From NCBI GenBank assembly GCA_002914845.1, contig JXTC01000309.1:273368-337367 (forward strand): a stretch of DNA of 64,000 nt, in the 5' to 3' direction. Made by a program: the position numbers and the translations under genes. The notes under the pieces were generated by a model. The model did not search any database and was not told the origin of the DNA. It was given only the letters and a program-made list of their open reading frames with translations. Of the stretch, positions 48,687 to 61,014 are shown piece by piece. This DNA comes from Trema orientale. Its lineage: Eukaryota; Streptophyta; Magnoliopsida; Rosales; Cannabaceae. Numbering within the stretch: position 1 is the stretch's first letter; every line of letters starts with the position of its first letter.

Positions 48687-51600
48687 ATTTTGGTCTTCTT
48701 GTGTTTATGACTCTCTCATATAATCTCACCAGTTTTCACCATTGCCAATCTCTGAAACAGCTGAGAAAGGGTAAAAAAGGCAGAGATCAGAGTGGGGAAC
48801 TAACTGTTCTGGTGTGGAAGTAGTGGGAAGAAAGACCAAGTTAATGTATATGTTATGGTGTTATTATAAATAATAATGTTTATTAAATTAATTGGTGGGA
48901 TTAGTTGTAATATATTTCGGGGCTCGTGAGGTCTTGGGTACTGCAACAGCTGTTAATCTGCAAGTAATGACTGGGAAGCTTTGGACTTATTGGAAGCTTC
49001 TCCGACATTAAACATGGGAGAGAATGTGTTCTTTCTTCTTTCTTATGTTATATATCATGGTCAACTTGAGTGCCTCAATTATAATGCTATCCTCTCTTAT
49101 TCATTTTCGCAAACACTTTGTCTCATATTATAACTGTTGTTTTTCAAAGAATTATAACTACCTATAAAGATTAAAAAATATAGAGTAAGTATGTGCTGCT
49201 TTACAGTTACACTCCCTAGACTCCACCTGTCAAACAATGGTTACTGATGAGAAACTTTTATCCTGTTTTCATATTGACTTGAGCATAGAAAAAACGTTGT
49301 TGTAATCCCCATGAAATGGATCAAATATATTCAATTTTAAAACAATAAAAACATACCTTAGGACTATATGACTACATGACTATAACTTTTATCCTATAGG
49401 ACTATATGCTTACTTAGTAAATAAGTCTCCACATCATTACCAAAAAAAAAAAAAAAAAAGGTCTCCACAAGGTATTCTGAATGAGTATACTACTTGCTAT
49501 GGTACCTACAAGATATGCCAATTAATCCTTAGTAGATGTGTGTTATTGCTATGTCTAATTAGAAATGCTATTAGGGATTAGGATCCATCATAAATTGTCT
49601 TTTGGGAATATTTTAAAGAGAAATAAAAGAAAGAAAAAGTCTCAAAGGTTCCAAATCACTCAACCAAAAAATCCTAGTACATGCAATAGATTTTTGTTGA
49701 AATCTTTATTTTTGAGCCCCAGCAAGCGTGTGGAAGTGGATCAAAGCTGCATGCCTAAATGATTAGGCTTTATTCTAAAACTTCCCTAGTTGGTAATGGG
49801 TAACTTCTAAGTATGACAAAAATTCACATATTAAGCATAAGGTGGACCCATTTCACATATTCATACTGTACAATATGCAAAATAATTCAACCCTCAATAT
49901 CAAAGCCCATATGAGAGTGGAACCAATTGTTCTGTTTTTTTAAGTAAAAATCCACGATGTGTATTCTGAATATTTTAAAAGCACAACCAGGTCATGTATC
50001 CATTATCTAGTCTAGTTATCCAGCTAATTAGCCTAGTAAACCTAAACAACCCAATACATAGTTTTAGTCACTCGTTATAATTGAGGGGAAAGAATCTTTC
50101 CATGTTCTGTGGTGAACTCAAATACTAAAACAAAGACAAATATTTTCAATCTAAGAACAATTTAATATGGGCAGTACCAAAAATATGCATTGCCTCAAAA
50201 ATTATTTTAGGGGAAATAAATAAAGAATATTGATCTATGCATACTTTTTACCAGGCAAAATGAATCCTTAAATTAGATATTGTTGATACAAAATAAGCAT
50301 ATAATGGATAATTTTGCAGTAGAGAAAATAGGAGGAAGGATTTGTCCTTTGAGGAAGAGTATAAGCCAAAAAAACTAAAACATAACATGGGGTTTGTCCA
50401 AATGGACTCAAATGAAAAAAGATAATAGGAAGAAGGGTTTTGAGCAAACAAGAGGAAATGGGCGAAAGTGTTGTTAGCACATTACCAATCATGGTCTGAG
50501 CCCACCAACCGCCATTTCTCTCAGTCAGCTCTTTTTTTTTTTAGCCGTTTTCTTTTTCTTCCCTTTTCCCTACCAATGGACAATTTTAAACTGCCAATTT
50601 TCACATGCCCACATGTGCTATGGCCCATTAAAATAGTGAAAATAGTTCACTTTTATAGTTAACAATAGTACTATTATGCAGTTAGAACAAATGGAACCCA
50701 TGTGAACAAGCAGCTTCCTTGGGAAGTCCCTCCTTCCCTATTATTGGAGAGAGAAAATTTGGTGTTTATTTTGATTTATTTCCCTGTTTAATCGGTATTC
50801 TGCTTATAATGGGATTTTTTTAAAAAAAATTTAATCTGCAATGTTAATCCCATTTTGGAATAGATGGGATTAAGGGGATGAAAGCTTACGTGCCCTTCAC
50901 ATGGCTTTAGGCAAAGGCACAGCATGACTACCCCTTCATGATTATTGCATAAACGAGGATCGTAGTCCTGGTGATTGCACGTGTGCCACATGCAAAGCTG
51001 TGGAACCCACAATTATCTGGGACCCACTTTGTTATATTAAAATAAATCTCATTGGACTTTCTGAGCACTATGCTTAATGCCTTATCAGATCTACTAAACC
51101 AATTTATGACATAATTTATTGAATAACTTTTTTTCTTTCTTTTTCTTTTAAAAGGAATTTATTGAATAACTTTTTTTGTCATTTTCCAGTAATTACCTTA
51201 ATAAAACCATAAAAGGATTTAGTAACAAATATCAACATTTATCCGATGACATCCACAATATCTCTACTGTAATAGTTTTTTAGAAAAAAAATGTGCATTG
51301 TTAGTAATAAATATTTTCTAAAGAGTAAAACTCTTAATGAAAGAATGGTAATGATCTTGTAAAGAATACCGAGTTTTATGAGTATGAAGAGACTAAAAAG
51401 GAATTTGTTTTTTTTGGAACAGATTTAAAGGGATTATAAATGAGAGGAATTGTCTTCTTTATCTTTATTATTTTTGTTTAATTTTTCTAAATAATTGCTT
51501 GCTAATTGCACATGGTCCGGCATGTATGTTGTTTGTCTCCTATATATTAGAAAATGTATTTGGTCCCTAATGTTAAAAGATGTCTGCCCAATAAAGAAAA

Positions 51601-52079
51601 ATTCTGTTAAAATATTCGTGGAAGCATATACATATTACGGTATGTTTTTTGAAACGAATTCAGTCTCCACGTATATTGGGAAAAAAGAATATTCAGTTTT
51701 TGTACATATATTTTTTAGAAACATCGTTATGCTGTAGTTTTAGACCTTCTTTTGGGGTGAACTCAGTGAAGTAGACAAGGACGGACAATTTGCAGAGACG
51801 TACGTAAAGCTGAATTAATTTGAAAAACGACAATGATTCAAACGACATCAAATAGTAAGTAGAACGACAACCATAAAACAAACGACTTCAAAAAGATATA
51901 GACAGTAAATTAAATGAAACGACAATGATCACGTCAAACGACATGAACAGAATATACGACAAAAACATAAATAAACAACATTAACCTGACAAACGAAACT
52001 AAGTTCAAATTTTGAAGTCAAGTGAACATACAACATCAACTGAAAATAGGACGACAGACCTGAAGAAAGAAAACAGATC
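48687..52079. other. Intergenic region, promoter of the receptor kinase and gene-poor AT-rich DNA
   Basis: About 3.4 kb with no supported gene. 51010-51030 holds one more GGGACCCAC motif. 51830-52060 is unusually rich in the phrase ACGACA/AACGACAT (at least ten occurrences); related text appears downstream of TH2 copy A near 56590-56690, suggesting it belongs to the duplicated 3' flank of the TH2 genes. Confidence 0.5.
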
Positions 52080-53017
52080 GAAGTACTAAATTCAACAAAC
52101 AATATGAGTTAGAATATCGAACCATACGATATGATATCGTAATGACGACATAAAATGATGAAATGATTAAGTCTTTTACTTATTTTGGCCGAGCTGTCTC
52201 CTCTGCTTTGGTTTCGGAGTTTTTGAATCTCACGGGTATGAGGAAGGGCGGATCTTCTTTCATCTATCTTAGTATTTCTCTTTTTGTTGGTTCACTCATT
52301 TTCAACCATTGTTGGATAAAATTCATGACAATTTTGCATATTAAAAAGATCTTTTTCTTTTTTGAGGGGGAGGGGGAGGGGAGTGGTTCCATTTGGAAAA
52401 GAAGAAAGAATAAGAACTAAGTTGTGACTGTCACTATATTTGTATACTCTGTGACGTAGCTAGAGCCAGAATTAGAATTTAATCTAGAGAGAGTAAAAAT
52501 CAAATGTGCTTTAATTATAGAGAGAGTTTACCTTAAAATTTGATGTACAAACTTAAAATTTACAAAATTTAGGGGAGCAAATGCTAAATCTAAAGGAGAC
52601 AAAAACTAATTTTGGAAAAAAAATTTATTTATAAGGAGAAATAAATTTCAGGAAAGACAATTGCCCCCTCTAGACCCCATGTAGCTATGCTCGATAGTGT
52701 GATATTTTATTTTCCATCTGGATTAATGTTGTCCTCTCCTAATAGTCAAAATTAGAATAGAAAAAAAGTTTTAGTTCTTACAAGTACCCCAAAACGAAGG
52801 CTTCAATTTCAGCCTATTAATCGACTACATAAAATAATGCCACGCTGTGGTTCCTAGTCACGGATCTGATTATTATTGACCCAGTAAGCTTCTAGTGTAA
52901 ATAGTGAGGTGCTTCCCTTGATGATCATTACTACTATACTACCATTACTACTCCTCTTGTGGTTATTTACGATCTCCATGAAAGCTTGGTGCGTGCTTGT
53001 TGAATGGAGATTCCATA
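52080..53017 (-). pseudogene. Relic third copy of TH2: fragment of last exon plus 3' flank
   Basis: The block 52790-53017 matches the final exon of the two TH2 genes to its right: ACGAAGGCTTCAATTTCAGC near 52795, then ATGCC..GTGGTTCC, GGTGCTT.CC.TTGATGATCA and TTGAATGGAGATTCCA at the end. Compared with the intact exons it lacks the middle, including HAD motif IV, and carries two adjacent in-frame stops (TAA then TAG on the minus strand, 52814-52819) where the intact copy reads GCW. The matching 3' flank continues left through TTTGTATACTCTGT (52437-52450) to ACATAAAATGATGAAATG near 52150, interrupted by unrelated repeat DNA at about 52460-52690. The right edge stops at a MITE-like element. No upstream TH2 exons are seen. 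Confidence 0.8.
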
Positions 53018-53633
53018 TAGAGATATAAAGTGGCCCAGGTCAGGCCAGCCTGGATCACATTTGATAGGCCCACATTGGCTTTATATCGGGCCCTAGAAGT
53101 AGCTTACCTAAAATGTAGCCCGGCTCGGCCTATATTCTTATTAAGAGGCCGGACACGACCTACAGGTCTAACTCATATTTCATGCTGGTTTAAGTGGACT
53201 GTGTCTGTGCGAGCTGAATATAGGTTAAAATGTGGGTCTAATTTTGTTGTTGTTTTATGCTTCAAAATATCAAATATGTACTTATGTGGACTAAAATATA
53301 AGCTTAAAACCCATTCATATTTTTTAAAATTTGAATAAATTGAAAATAAACAAAAATAAATAAATAAATAACAATAAAAGCAAATAAATAAAATATTTAA
53401 TTATGATTTTTTTTTAAATTTTAATTAAGAAATATATTCTAAATTATATATAAAATGACTAAAATTTGGGTAAAACTGGACCGATGGACCTATTGCTAAG
53501 GTCCAGCCCCTATAATATTTAACGGGTCGGCCCAGGCCGATATTATTGTGGGTCGGGCTGTGCCAATACTTTTTTTTTGTCCTTCTAGATTGTGGGCCAG
53601 CCCACACAATCCGGCCCACATTGACATATCTAA
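53018..53633. mobile_element. Non-autonomous element abutting the TH2 relic
   Basis: Ends TAGAGATATAAAGTGGCCCA and, reading in from the right, TTAGATATGTCAATGTGGGC are imperfect inverted repeats. The interior is rich in GGCCC/GGGCC phrases at both ends and AT-rich in the middle. The left end follows the last TH2-like bases (GATTCCA), so insertion or recombination here probably removed the rest of the pseudogene. No coding capacity. Confidence 0.6.
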
Positions 53634-53697
53634 CCGCAATGTATTTTTGAAAATATGGGAAGTTATAATTATAATAGGAAGCTTTTGATTACTTTTG

Positions 53698-54131
53698 TGG
53701 CATGTTTACTTTACCATAATCGTAATCAGAATAAATGAAAGGGAAAATCAATGGGAGAAAAATGGAGGAGAATCAGAATCATCATTTATATTATGTTGTT
53801 TACTTTAAATTTATGGGAGAGGGAATCAAAATCATTAAAATACCATTCATATATTTACTTAATACAAGAAACGTAATGGGAATGCTATAATTGACTGAAT
53901 TATAGATATTTTTGGGATAAAATTATATTTTTATATTTTAATTATAAATATATAGATAAAAGTCTTTACCGGTAATGGCATTCCTTAGGATATAGGGGGA
54001 AGCATTCCCATTCTTTTCCCCCAATTTTATGTGGACCCCACACAATTCTCCCATTCCCATATTTTGGTAAACAATTAAATGAGAATTATTACCACATATA
54101 TGATTTCCATTACTATTTAGTAAACATGCCA
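53698..54131. mobile_element. 434-bp MITE with TGGCATGTTTACT ends and 3-bp target duplication
   Basis: Left end TGGCATGTTTACTTTACCAT; right end, reverse-complemented, TGGCATGTTTACTAAATAGT. TTG flanks both sides (53695-53697 and 54132-54134). A three-base target duplication fits PIF/Harbinger-type elements. Non-coding, with matching GGGAATG/CATTCCC phrases inside. Confidence 0.8.
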
Positions 54132-54134
54132 TTG

Positions 54135-54700
54135 AAGTTTTCTCCCCTCTTATTAGTTAAACTGAAAAAAATTTGATGACGATGACAAAATTGCCCTAAA
54201 TAAAGGATACATTCGGACTTGCATTAACTTATATGAGTTCTAAACAATATTTTGACATTTTTAAAAGATATCATAAGTGATATAATTCGATATTTTCTTA
54301 AAAAAAAATTGATGATTTGGAGTTCTTAAATGAGTACCCTTGGAAATTGTGTGTGGGAAGAGATCAGTCATTCCAATATTAATGGACAAGCGGTGGAAAA
54401 TGAAAGACCAAAGTCTGGTCAAGGGGATTCAATTACAATCAGTTTATATTTATATTGGCTCTTCGAATTTAAGCCTTCGAGACTATTCATCTCTTTGATA
54501 AGAAGTACTCCAACATGTTATATATAGACGTTGAAAAGATTAATTCTTCGTTATGAGAGTACATATATGCCCACGGTAAGGGATTTGCAAAGGATAATCA
54601 TGTATTCTCTGAAGTTAGTCACTACTTGTGTATGTTTTTGTCACAAATATTGTTACCTTTAATTTCATCAATTTATTATGAACATTTTTGTGGGAGACAT
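54135..54700. other. AT-rich intergenic DNA
   Basis: No gene or named repeat is seen before the TA microsatellite at about 54702-54720. Confidence 0.45.
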
Positions 54701-55053
54701 ATATATATATATATATATATAGTTATCAATCTAGCAGATATTTTTTGTTACCTATGCATAAGTATTTTTTTTTAACCCTTAGATCAACATTTAACGGCGG
54801 TTAGATCAACACCTAACGGTGGTCTAACGACTATAATGATGTGCATGAAAAAAAATGCATCATTAATGTAATTTTTCTTTTATTTTTTACTATAAAAAGA
54901 TGTATATGATAATTTTTAATTGGTCAAAATAATACCTATGTATAGGTTTAAAAAAAAATACCCACTGAACATATATATATATATATATATATAATACCTA
55001 TGTATAGGTTTAAAAAAAATACCCACTGAACATATATATATATATATATATAT
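54700..55053. repeat. MITE-family copy with tandemly doubled end and TA microsatellites
   Basis: The end segment AATACCTATGTATAGGTTTA followed by an A-run, TACCCACTGAACA and a (TA)n run is present twice in tandem, at about 54931-54992 and 54993-55053. The family is shared with 10769-10954 (opposite orientation) and with 55494-55555. The core (54780-54840) repeats TAGATCAACA-TTAACGG twice. Confidence 0.7.
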
Positions 55054-55900
55054 AAGCATGTTGTTCACATTAGATAAACAATATTAGACATAATTTATTT
55101 TGCTAAAGATGGACCATGCACAACGATATCTCTGCTATTTTAATTTTTAACTAAAAAGAAGTGCACTGTTATTCGTAAATATGTTTCTACTACGTACTCA
55201 ATCAAGAATAAAAATCTTAATTAATGAATAGTTTTAATTAAATTGGTGATATAAGTCCCAAGACGAAAATGAATATGATCTGAGTAAATTGACGAAAAGA
55301 TTTAAAAGGGATTATGGATTATACACATTAATATCTGAGATGTTTATACTTCTTTGTGCCTGTTATTTCTATTTGAGATGCATTTCTTTCCATGCTTATA
55401 CACATAAAAAGAAATACATCATTAATATCATTTCTCTCTTTTATTTTTTACTATTAAAAGATGTATATAATAATTTTTAATTGGCCAAAATGATACCTAT
55501 ATATAGGTTTAAAAAAAAATACCCACTGAACATATATATATATATATATATATATATTATGTATTCATTTTATATAAGTCTAAGCATGTTGTTCACATTA
55601 GATAAACAATATTAGACACAATTTATTTTGATAAAGATGGACCATGCACAACGATATCTCTGCTATTTTAATTTTGAAGTAAAAAAAAGTGAACTGTTAT
55701 TCGTAAATATGTTTCTACTGCACACTCAATCAAGGATAAAAATCTTAATTAATGAATGATTTTAATTAAATTGGTGATATAAGTTCCAAGATGAAAATGA
55801 ATATGATCTGAGTAAATTGACGAAAAGATTTAAAAGGGATTATGGATTACACACATTAATATCTGAGATGCTTATACTTCTTTGTGCCTGTTATTTCTAT
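55054..55900. repeat. Direct duplication of a ~319-bp segment, 528 bp apart
   Basis: 55054-55372 and 55582-55900 are near-identical (both start AAGCATGTTGTTCACATTAG and end TGCCTGTTATTTCTAT) with only scattered substitutions. A MITE fragment and TA repeat lie between them. The small open frames inside (MTKRFKRDYGL...) are present in both copies but look non-coding. Confidence 0.85.
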
Positions 55901-56867
55901 CCTAGATTATTGTCTTCTTCTTCTTTATTTTTTCTTTTGAACACGTTTTTGAATTTTATAAGGAGACGATTAAGATATAAATCCCTCCAGAAAAAAAGGA
56001 ACGGAGATAAAAACAAGAAATTCAACAGAAACAAAAAAAAAATGACAACAAACCATGTGTGAACGACAATCAATAATATAAAACTCGTTATATATACGAT
56101 GAATGCTAAATATATTATCTTAAATATATTATCTTTCTTACTCTCTTTTATACTCTTCAGTTTTAGTATCTGACACGTGAATTTTACTTTCCAATTTAAT
56201 ATTTTAATAATACAATAAATTATAGTGAAACCTACGTATCAAACAGTTTGACTGGGAGAGTGCAAAAAAGAGTGTAACTAGCATTAGGACATTAATCGAG
56301 TAGGTATTTTTTTTACCAATATATAAGTATTATTTTGTCTATAAATAAAATTCATTACATACGTCATTTTATAATAAAAATAAAAAGAAAAAATATTAAA
56401 TAATATATATTTATTATTATTATAATTTTTTTCAACTACTCAAATCATGGTAGTTGTTAATAATGATTTAATGGCTAAAAAAATATATATAAAAAGGTGA
56501 AAAAAACCTCACTGAGTTACGACCCATATATATATATAAATATACACAAATATAAACTACAACTACAACAATCATCTAGGAATTCGTAATGAATGAACAA
56601 ACGAAATTAAATCACCAAACGGTATTGGGTTGGAATATCAAAGCAAACGACATGTCGCTTTAATTATGATAACGACATGAAACGATGAAATGTAATTTTA
56701 TTTTTTTGGGCGGAGGCCACATATGAAGAGTACGAAGAATAAAAGAATAAGAGCTGAGTTGTGAATCTCAAGTATGACATTTCCACCATTTGTATACTCT
56801 GTACCTAAAGTATTTCGCATCTGGATTTTTTGCTCCTACTGGTCAAAATCAGAAATGAAGAATTTAC
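55901..56867. repeat. Intergenic DNA with a further MITE-family copy and TH2 3' flank
   Basis: 56290-56530 carries GAGTAGGTATTTTTTTTACC and a degenerate version of the same MITE family. 56590-56867 is the 3' flank of TH2 copy A and matches the flank of the TH2 relic (ACGATGAAATG, TTTGTATACTCTGT, CATCTGGATT). Confidence 0.55.
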
Positions 56868-57897
56868 TTACAGCCCCAAAATGAAGGCTTCAATTTCAGC
56901 CCAACATCCGACCGTATAAAGAGTGCCACATAGTGGTCTCCAGAAACCGAGTCCCATCTGAATATCCACCAAGCCTTGGATCAGCGGGACAAATGAGAGA
57001 CCAAAATGCTTCCCTAGTCTCACGAGATTTATACTCGCACCAAGCACAATGCCAATATCTGCTTCAACCAAGCAAAGTATGTCACCCACTTCCCCTCCAA
57101 TGTAAACTTTAAGGTGCTTGCCTTGACCACCACCACCACTACTACTACTACTGCCGCTACTACTCCTCCTCTCGTGGCCCTCTAGGATCTTCTTGAAAGT
57201 TTCGAGTTTTTCGAATGGAGATTCCACTTTCTTAACAATTTCACCGGTCGTGACAGTTTTACCAGTCCTTATACATACCTCAGTAGCTAACTCGTTCGAA
57301 TGTATATTCAGAACTGTGTCTAGACCTGATCAGATGAACATACAGAAATGTGTAACTATCAGTTAATGCATGCATATAACACCTCATACAGTAACAAAAA
57401 TTGACCACCAAAAAAAAAAGAAGATCATAATTGAATTAAAGGGTATCCAAAAATTAACCATATAATCACCAAAAAAAAATCATAATTGAATTAAAGGGTA
57501 TCCAAAAATTAACCATATAATGCTTAAAGTACAGACATATGCGTATGTAGATGTTTCCAAAAGCATATTATTGACATACCTGGACTAAAAGCTGATCTGA
57601 TAAGGTCACCACTCCAGCAGTAGGAGATTATATGAACATCAATTTTGGGATTTTCATTACTCACAATCTTCTCAAAAAACTGTCTACAACCTTTCTGAAG
57701 AGGGTGATAGTAGCGCCCAGCTAGTTTTATGGCATCTAGGTCTAAATTCTTCAATATCATTAAGTTTGTCACTAAATCATTTGCCCATTTCTCAAACGCT
57801 GCAACTTCCTCAATGGCTTCTTTCAGACCATCATAATCGAATACTTCTCCTGCATGCAGAAGTAGATTAAATTTTTTAAGGACACAGAGCTAGACAG

Positions 57898-57932
<35 letters not shown>

Positions 57933-59203
57933 TCAAAATTTCAATCATCGCCAAAATCTTTAGAAACAAAACAGAGATCATTTGTCACTTATCGGACCTG
58001 GAACACTGGAGGACCTAATTCTGTTAATGCAATCTTTAAATCCCTTAATGTACTCGTTAGATAAATTTCTCAAAACCCCTGAAAGTACATACGACGGATA
58101 CGGCGAAAATGCCGACTTGAATACTACCAGCTTCCCAAGTACGGCGACGGAGTCATTAACAGAGCACGTCATGTCAAAGTCAGAAAATATGGTAACTTTG
58201 TTGAGGTCTTGGGCACGAGCCAAAGGGACTACAGTTGGCTGACAAATCGGTTGAGAAGCGAAAAATTTGAGTTGAAGCTCCATAGCTCGATGATAGAGCC
58301 CATCTGTTAGTTCAAGCTCTCCGGGACACAAATATCGTAGACTTAACTGGTCCAGTAAATATTCATTTCCGTCAGCTAATTTCTGTTTCGATAAAGATTA
58401 TGGTACCAATTAGTAGTTAATAATCAGAAAGGTTAATGGTTGTCTCAATTAGTCTCAACAAATTTATATAATAATAATAATAATAACCAAATATAATGAG
58501 AAAGCTAAGGGTATAATAGACCTCAATTTCTTCAGAAGAGTAAAAATCAAGCCATTGCTTGTAAATGTGATTAGAGGTAGTTAGAGGATAAGCCCTGATG
58601 ATATCGGTCAAATGTTGATAGAGCCTCAGAAAAGAAACAATGGCTGCGAGTGTATAAGCAGTCCTGCGTTCAGTGTTTCCTCCAAGAACTTCTCCAGAAG
58701 CAATTTTAAGCAAAAAGTCTCTGTACTCGGCCGTCGCACGATGAATGCTCCCATCATTTGGGAGTTCAAGGCCCCAATTCTGATCATAAAATAAAAATAA
58801 AAATAAAAATTCTTAAAGTTTTTCCAGAAAGACCAATTAATTTAAAAAGAAAGTCAAAGAAAGTAGTCACTTCAAAAACTGTGGCGTATCGAGGAAGGAT
58901 ATCGCCGGCTAAAGATGCTCTGAAACGGCGGATTATTGACTTGATCTCTTCGCCGCGGAATGAGTACTCCTCGGCAATGAACTGATCATAGACTCGGATG
59001 AATGCTTGGAAGAAAAGGAGGCTCTGTGAGATACAATGGCGGAAGCTCTGGGAATCCAAGTCACCAGCACCCAAGCAGACCAAGAAAGGCGTGAACAGAC
59101 CCAATGTGGATTCCTCCTCGTGCTGCCTCCAAAACCGACTCGATACTCCTACTGCCATTGCACCCACTGGCACTTCCACTACCTCTTCCGCCACCGCCTC
59201 CAT
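56868..59203 (-). CDS. TH2: Bifunctional TH2-like protein, copy A (TenA + HAD phosphatase)
   Basis: Exons 58871-59203, 58522-58779, 57998-58382, 57580-57849, 56868-57325 give 567 residues. TH2 proteins combine an N-terminal TenA/THI-4-type domain (aminopyrimidine salvage) with a C-terminal HAD-like domain that dephosphorylates thiamin monophosphate, the last step to thiamin. Residues ~36-215 are TenA-like (LGLFTPFLVCLGAGDL; YTLAAIVSFLRLY; YKQWLDFYSSEE). The HAD domain starts near 260 with motif I SDFDMTCS intact (D265). Motif II region is HIISYCWSGDLIRSAF. Motif IV reads IGGEVGD where GD is usual: the first acidic residue is Gly (493). In the TenA part the QD motif reads SQSLLFF (Ser 61). A Ser/Gly-rich linker is present. 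Unlike copy B there is no intron after AFIRV. Start is the only suitable ATG; no strong transit peptide is apparent. Family certain; catalytic competence doubtful. Confidence 0.92.
57424..57523. repeat. Intronic tandem duplication in TH2 copy A
   Basis: The phrase ATCATAATTGAATTAAAGGG and what follows (TATCCAAAAATTAACC) occur at 57424-57467 and 57480-57523, separated by ACC and an A-run. A single copy (GAATTAAAGGGTATCCAAAAAT) lies in the equivalent intron of copy B near 61919. Confidence 0.8.
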
Positions 59204-59318
59204 CTTTCCTCAACTATATTTTCTCGAGAAAATTGGCGAGAAAGAAACAGAGAAAATGTGTATGTGAGAGAGAGAGAGAGAGAGATTGTTTGATTTGGTG
59301 ACTTGTTGTTAACGTTTG

Positions 59319-59326
59319 ATTATATA
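59319..59326 (-). promoter_or_regulatory. Candidate TATA box of TH2 copy A
   Basis: On the minus strand the sequence reads GTATATAATCA about 116 bases before the ATG, followed by a GA/CT microsatellite (59266-59285) in the leader. The copy B equivalent is cut by the window edge. Confidence 0.4.
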
Positions 59327-60229
59327 CTGTAGACGAGAACCGGCGCTAGCTCAACTTCGGAAGCAGAGAGTTTTTCTTGAACCCCTGCCTAAACTGTTCT
59401 GCCATTTATAACCAAAAAAAAAGAAAAAGAAAATAAAAGTACAACAGTTTCTGTTATTTTGCAACGGATTTAACCGCCAGACGTACTGCGCGGCACAGTA
59501 TATACCATATAGATTACAGGAAGCAAAAGAGTAATATTGCACTTCTCTGTTCTATTATGCTCCAAGAATGGGCGAATTAGATGACTCCACGTGGTGGCGT
59601 TGCGCACTTTACATTTGACGCCGGTGATACATTTGTCATCTCAATACTTTTTTTTTTTTTAGATAATTATAAAACGGCCTCACAGTTTGACTTCTTTAAA
59701 AATTTTCTCCTTTCTTGTTAATTAAATTTATAAAAAATGATAATCGATGAAAAAAATTAAGCGTAAATTTAGACATACATTGAATTCAAAAATTCCTTGT
59801 ATAAATTTCTAATCAAATATTTTGATTTTCTTAGAAAATGAACTAATATCTGATATGTTAGTTTTTTTAGAGAGCTATTTTTGTATCCAAACATAGAGGG
59901 CTAAATTTCAAAAATTGTTTATTATAATTGAAAAAAAAGCAAAATCGAAAAGAATTATTCCACATTTTTAAAGCACATGAGATTTCGTAAAATTAATAGA
60001 TGAAATACATGGGTTTACATATTTTCAAAGATGAGACTCCTAGAAAAAATAACCTAATTTTGGACTATTTTAAGTAAATGTCCATTTTTAAATGCCATAA
60101 AATATGATCCATAAATGTACTAAGCGTAAAATATCATGTACCCATGATAAAAATTAATATACGCGTATTAACTAAAGCTAGATATATCATATACAAAAAT
60201 ACATATATTCAGAAATTTAGCTATAAAAA
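59327..60229. other. Intergenic region between TH2 copies, left part
   Basis: AT-rich; nothing recognisable beyond homopolymer runs. Confidence 0.5.
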
Positions 60230-61014
60230 AAGAATTTTTTTTTGACATATAACATAATGCAAAAAAAAAAAAAAAAAAAAAGAAAACGAGAAAAGTATAA
60301 ACAAAGGGGCCTTACTCAATTCATGGATACTAAAAAGCAGCACGTGACGTTATGTTTTAGGTACTGAGACAGGGCTCGTGACAGTGAATTGCGATAATCG
60401 ATTCTAGTCCTAAGATTTTTTGGCCCCGTTTGGTTCGCCTATTTGAATGTGTGTATTTAAATGGAAATTGTGGAATGGGTTATAATTGGAATTGAAGACA
60501 TTTGAATGGAAAAAATAGTGGAATGGGTTATACTTAGAATGAGAGTATTGGAATGGACCATTCAAAAACACCTCTCTCCCTCCATTCTCATCCAAGATAC
60601 AAAAATCCATTCAAATAGTTGATGTGACTGATGAACCATTTGAATGGAAAAACTGAATTGTTGAAACAAACACTTATTCCAAAAGACCATTTGAATGGGA
60701 AATTTAGAGTTGTTGAAACAAACACATATTCAAATAGATTTTTCATTCCAATAGAATGGAATGGGCGAACCAAACGGCACCTTTATTTTTTTGGTTTGTT
60801 AAGTAACTTAAGACGTTTTTAGAAATTTTTTTTTTACATATACCAGAATGAAAAAAAGAAAGAAAAAATATAAACGAGAAAACGTACAAACAAAGAGGCC
60901 TTACTCAATTCACAGATACAATGCTAAGAGCAGTACATGACGTTATATTTTAGGTACTGAGACAGATCGTCACAGCGAATTGTGACAACCGATTCTAGTT
61001 CGCACTTAAGATTT
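60230..61014. repeat. Direct duplication of ~190 bp flanking a MITE
   Basis: 60230-60421 and about 60824-61014 match: both have TTTTACATAT/GACATAT, an A-rich run, AAACGAGAAAA, AGGCCTTACTCAATTCA, GTACTGAGACAG, ATTCTAGT and end AAGATTTTTT. The MITE at 60422 is inserted only in the first unit. Confidence 0.8.
60422..60781. mobile_element. MITE with GTTTGGTTCGCC ends (copy 2), with preserved empty site
   Basis: Left end GGCCCCGTTTGGTTCGCC, right end GGGCGAACCAAACGGCACC. Internal CCATTTGAATGG and GTTGAAACAAACAC motifs match the element at 39013-39360. Left flank ...AAGATTTTTT, right flank TTTATTTT; the related empty site at about 61006-61019 reads AAGATTTTTTATTTT, implying a TTT target duplication. 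Confidence 0.85.

Noticed and set aside
55289..56062. Paired small frames starting MTKRFKRDYGL as a duplicated peptide gene
   Set aside because: Identical because the DNA is duplicated; the frames run into unrelated sequence at their 3' ends, and no signal peptide, promoter or conserved end is seen.
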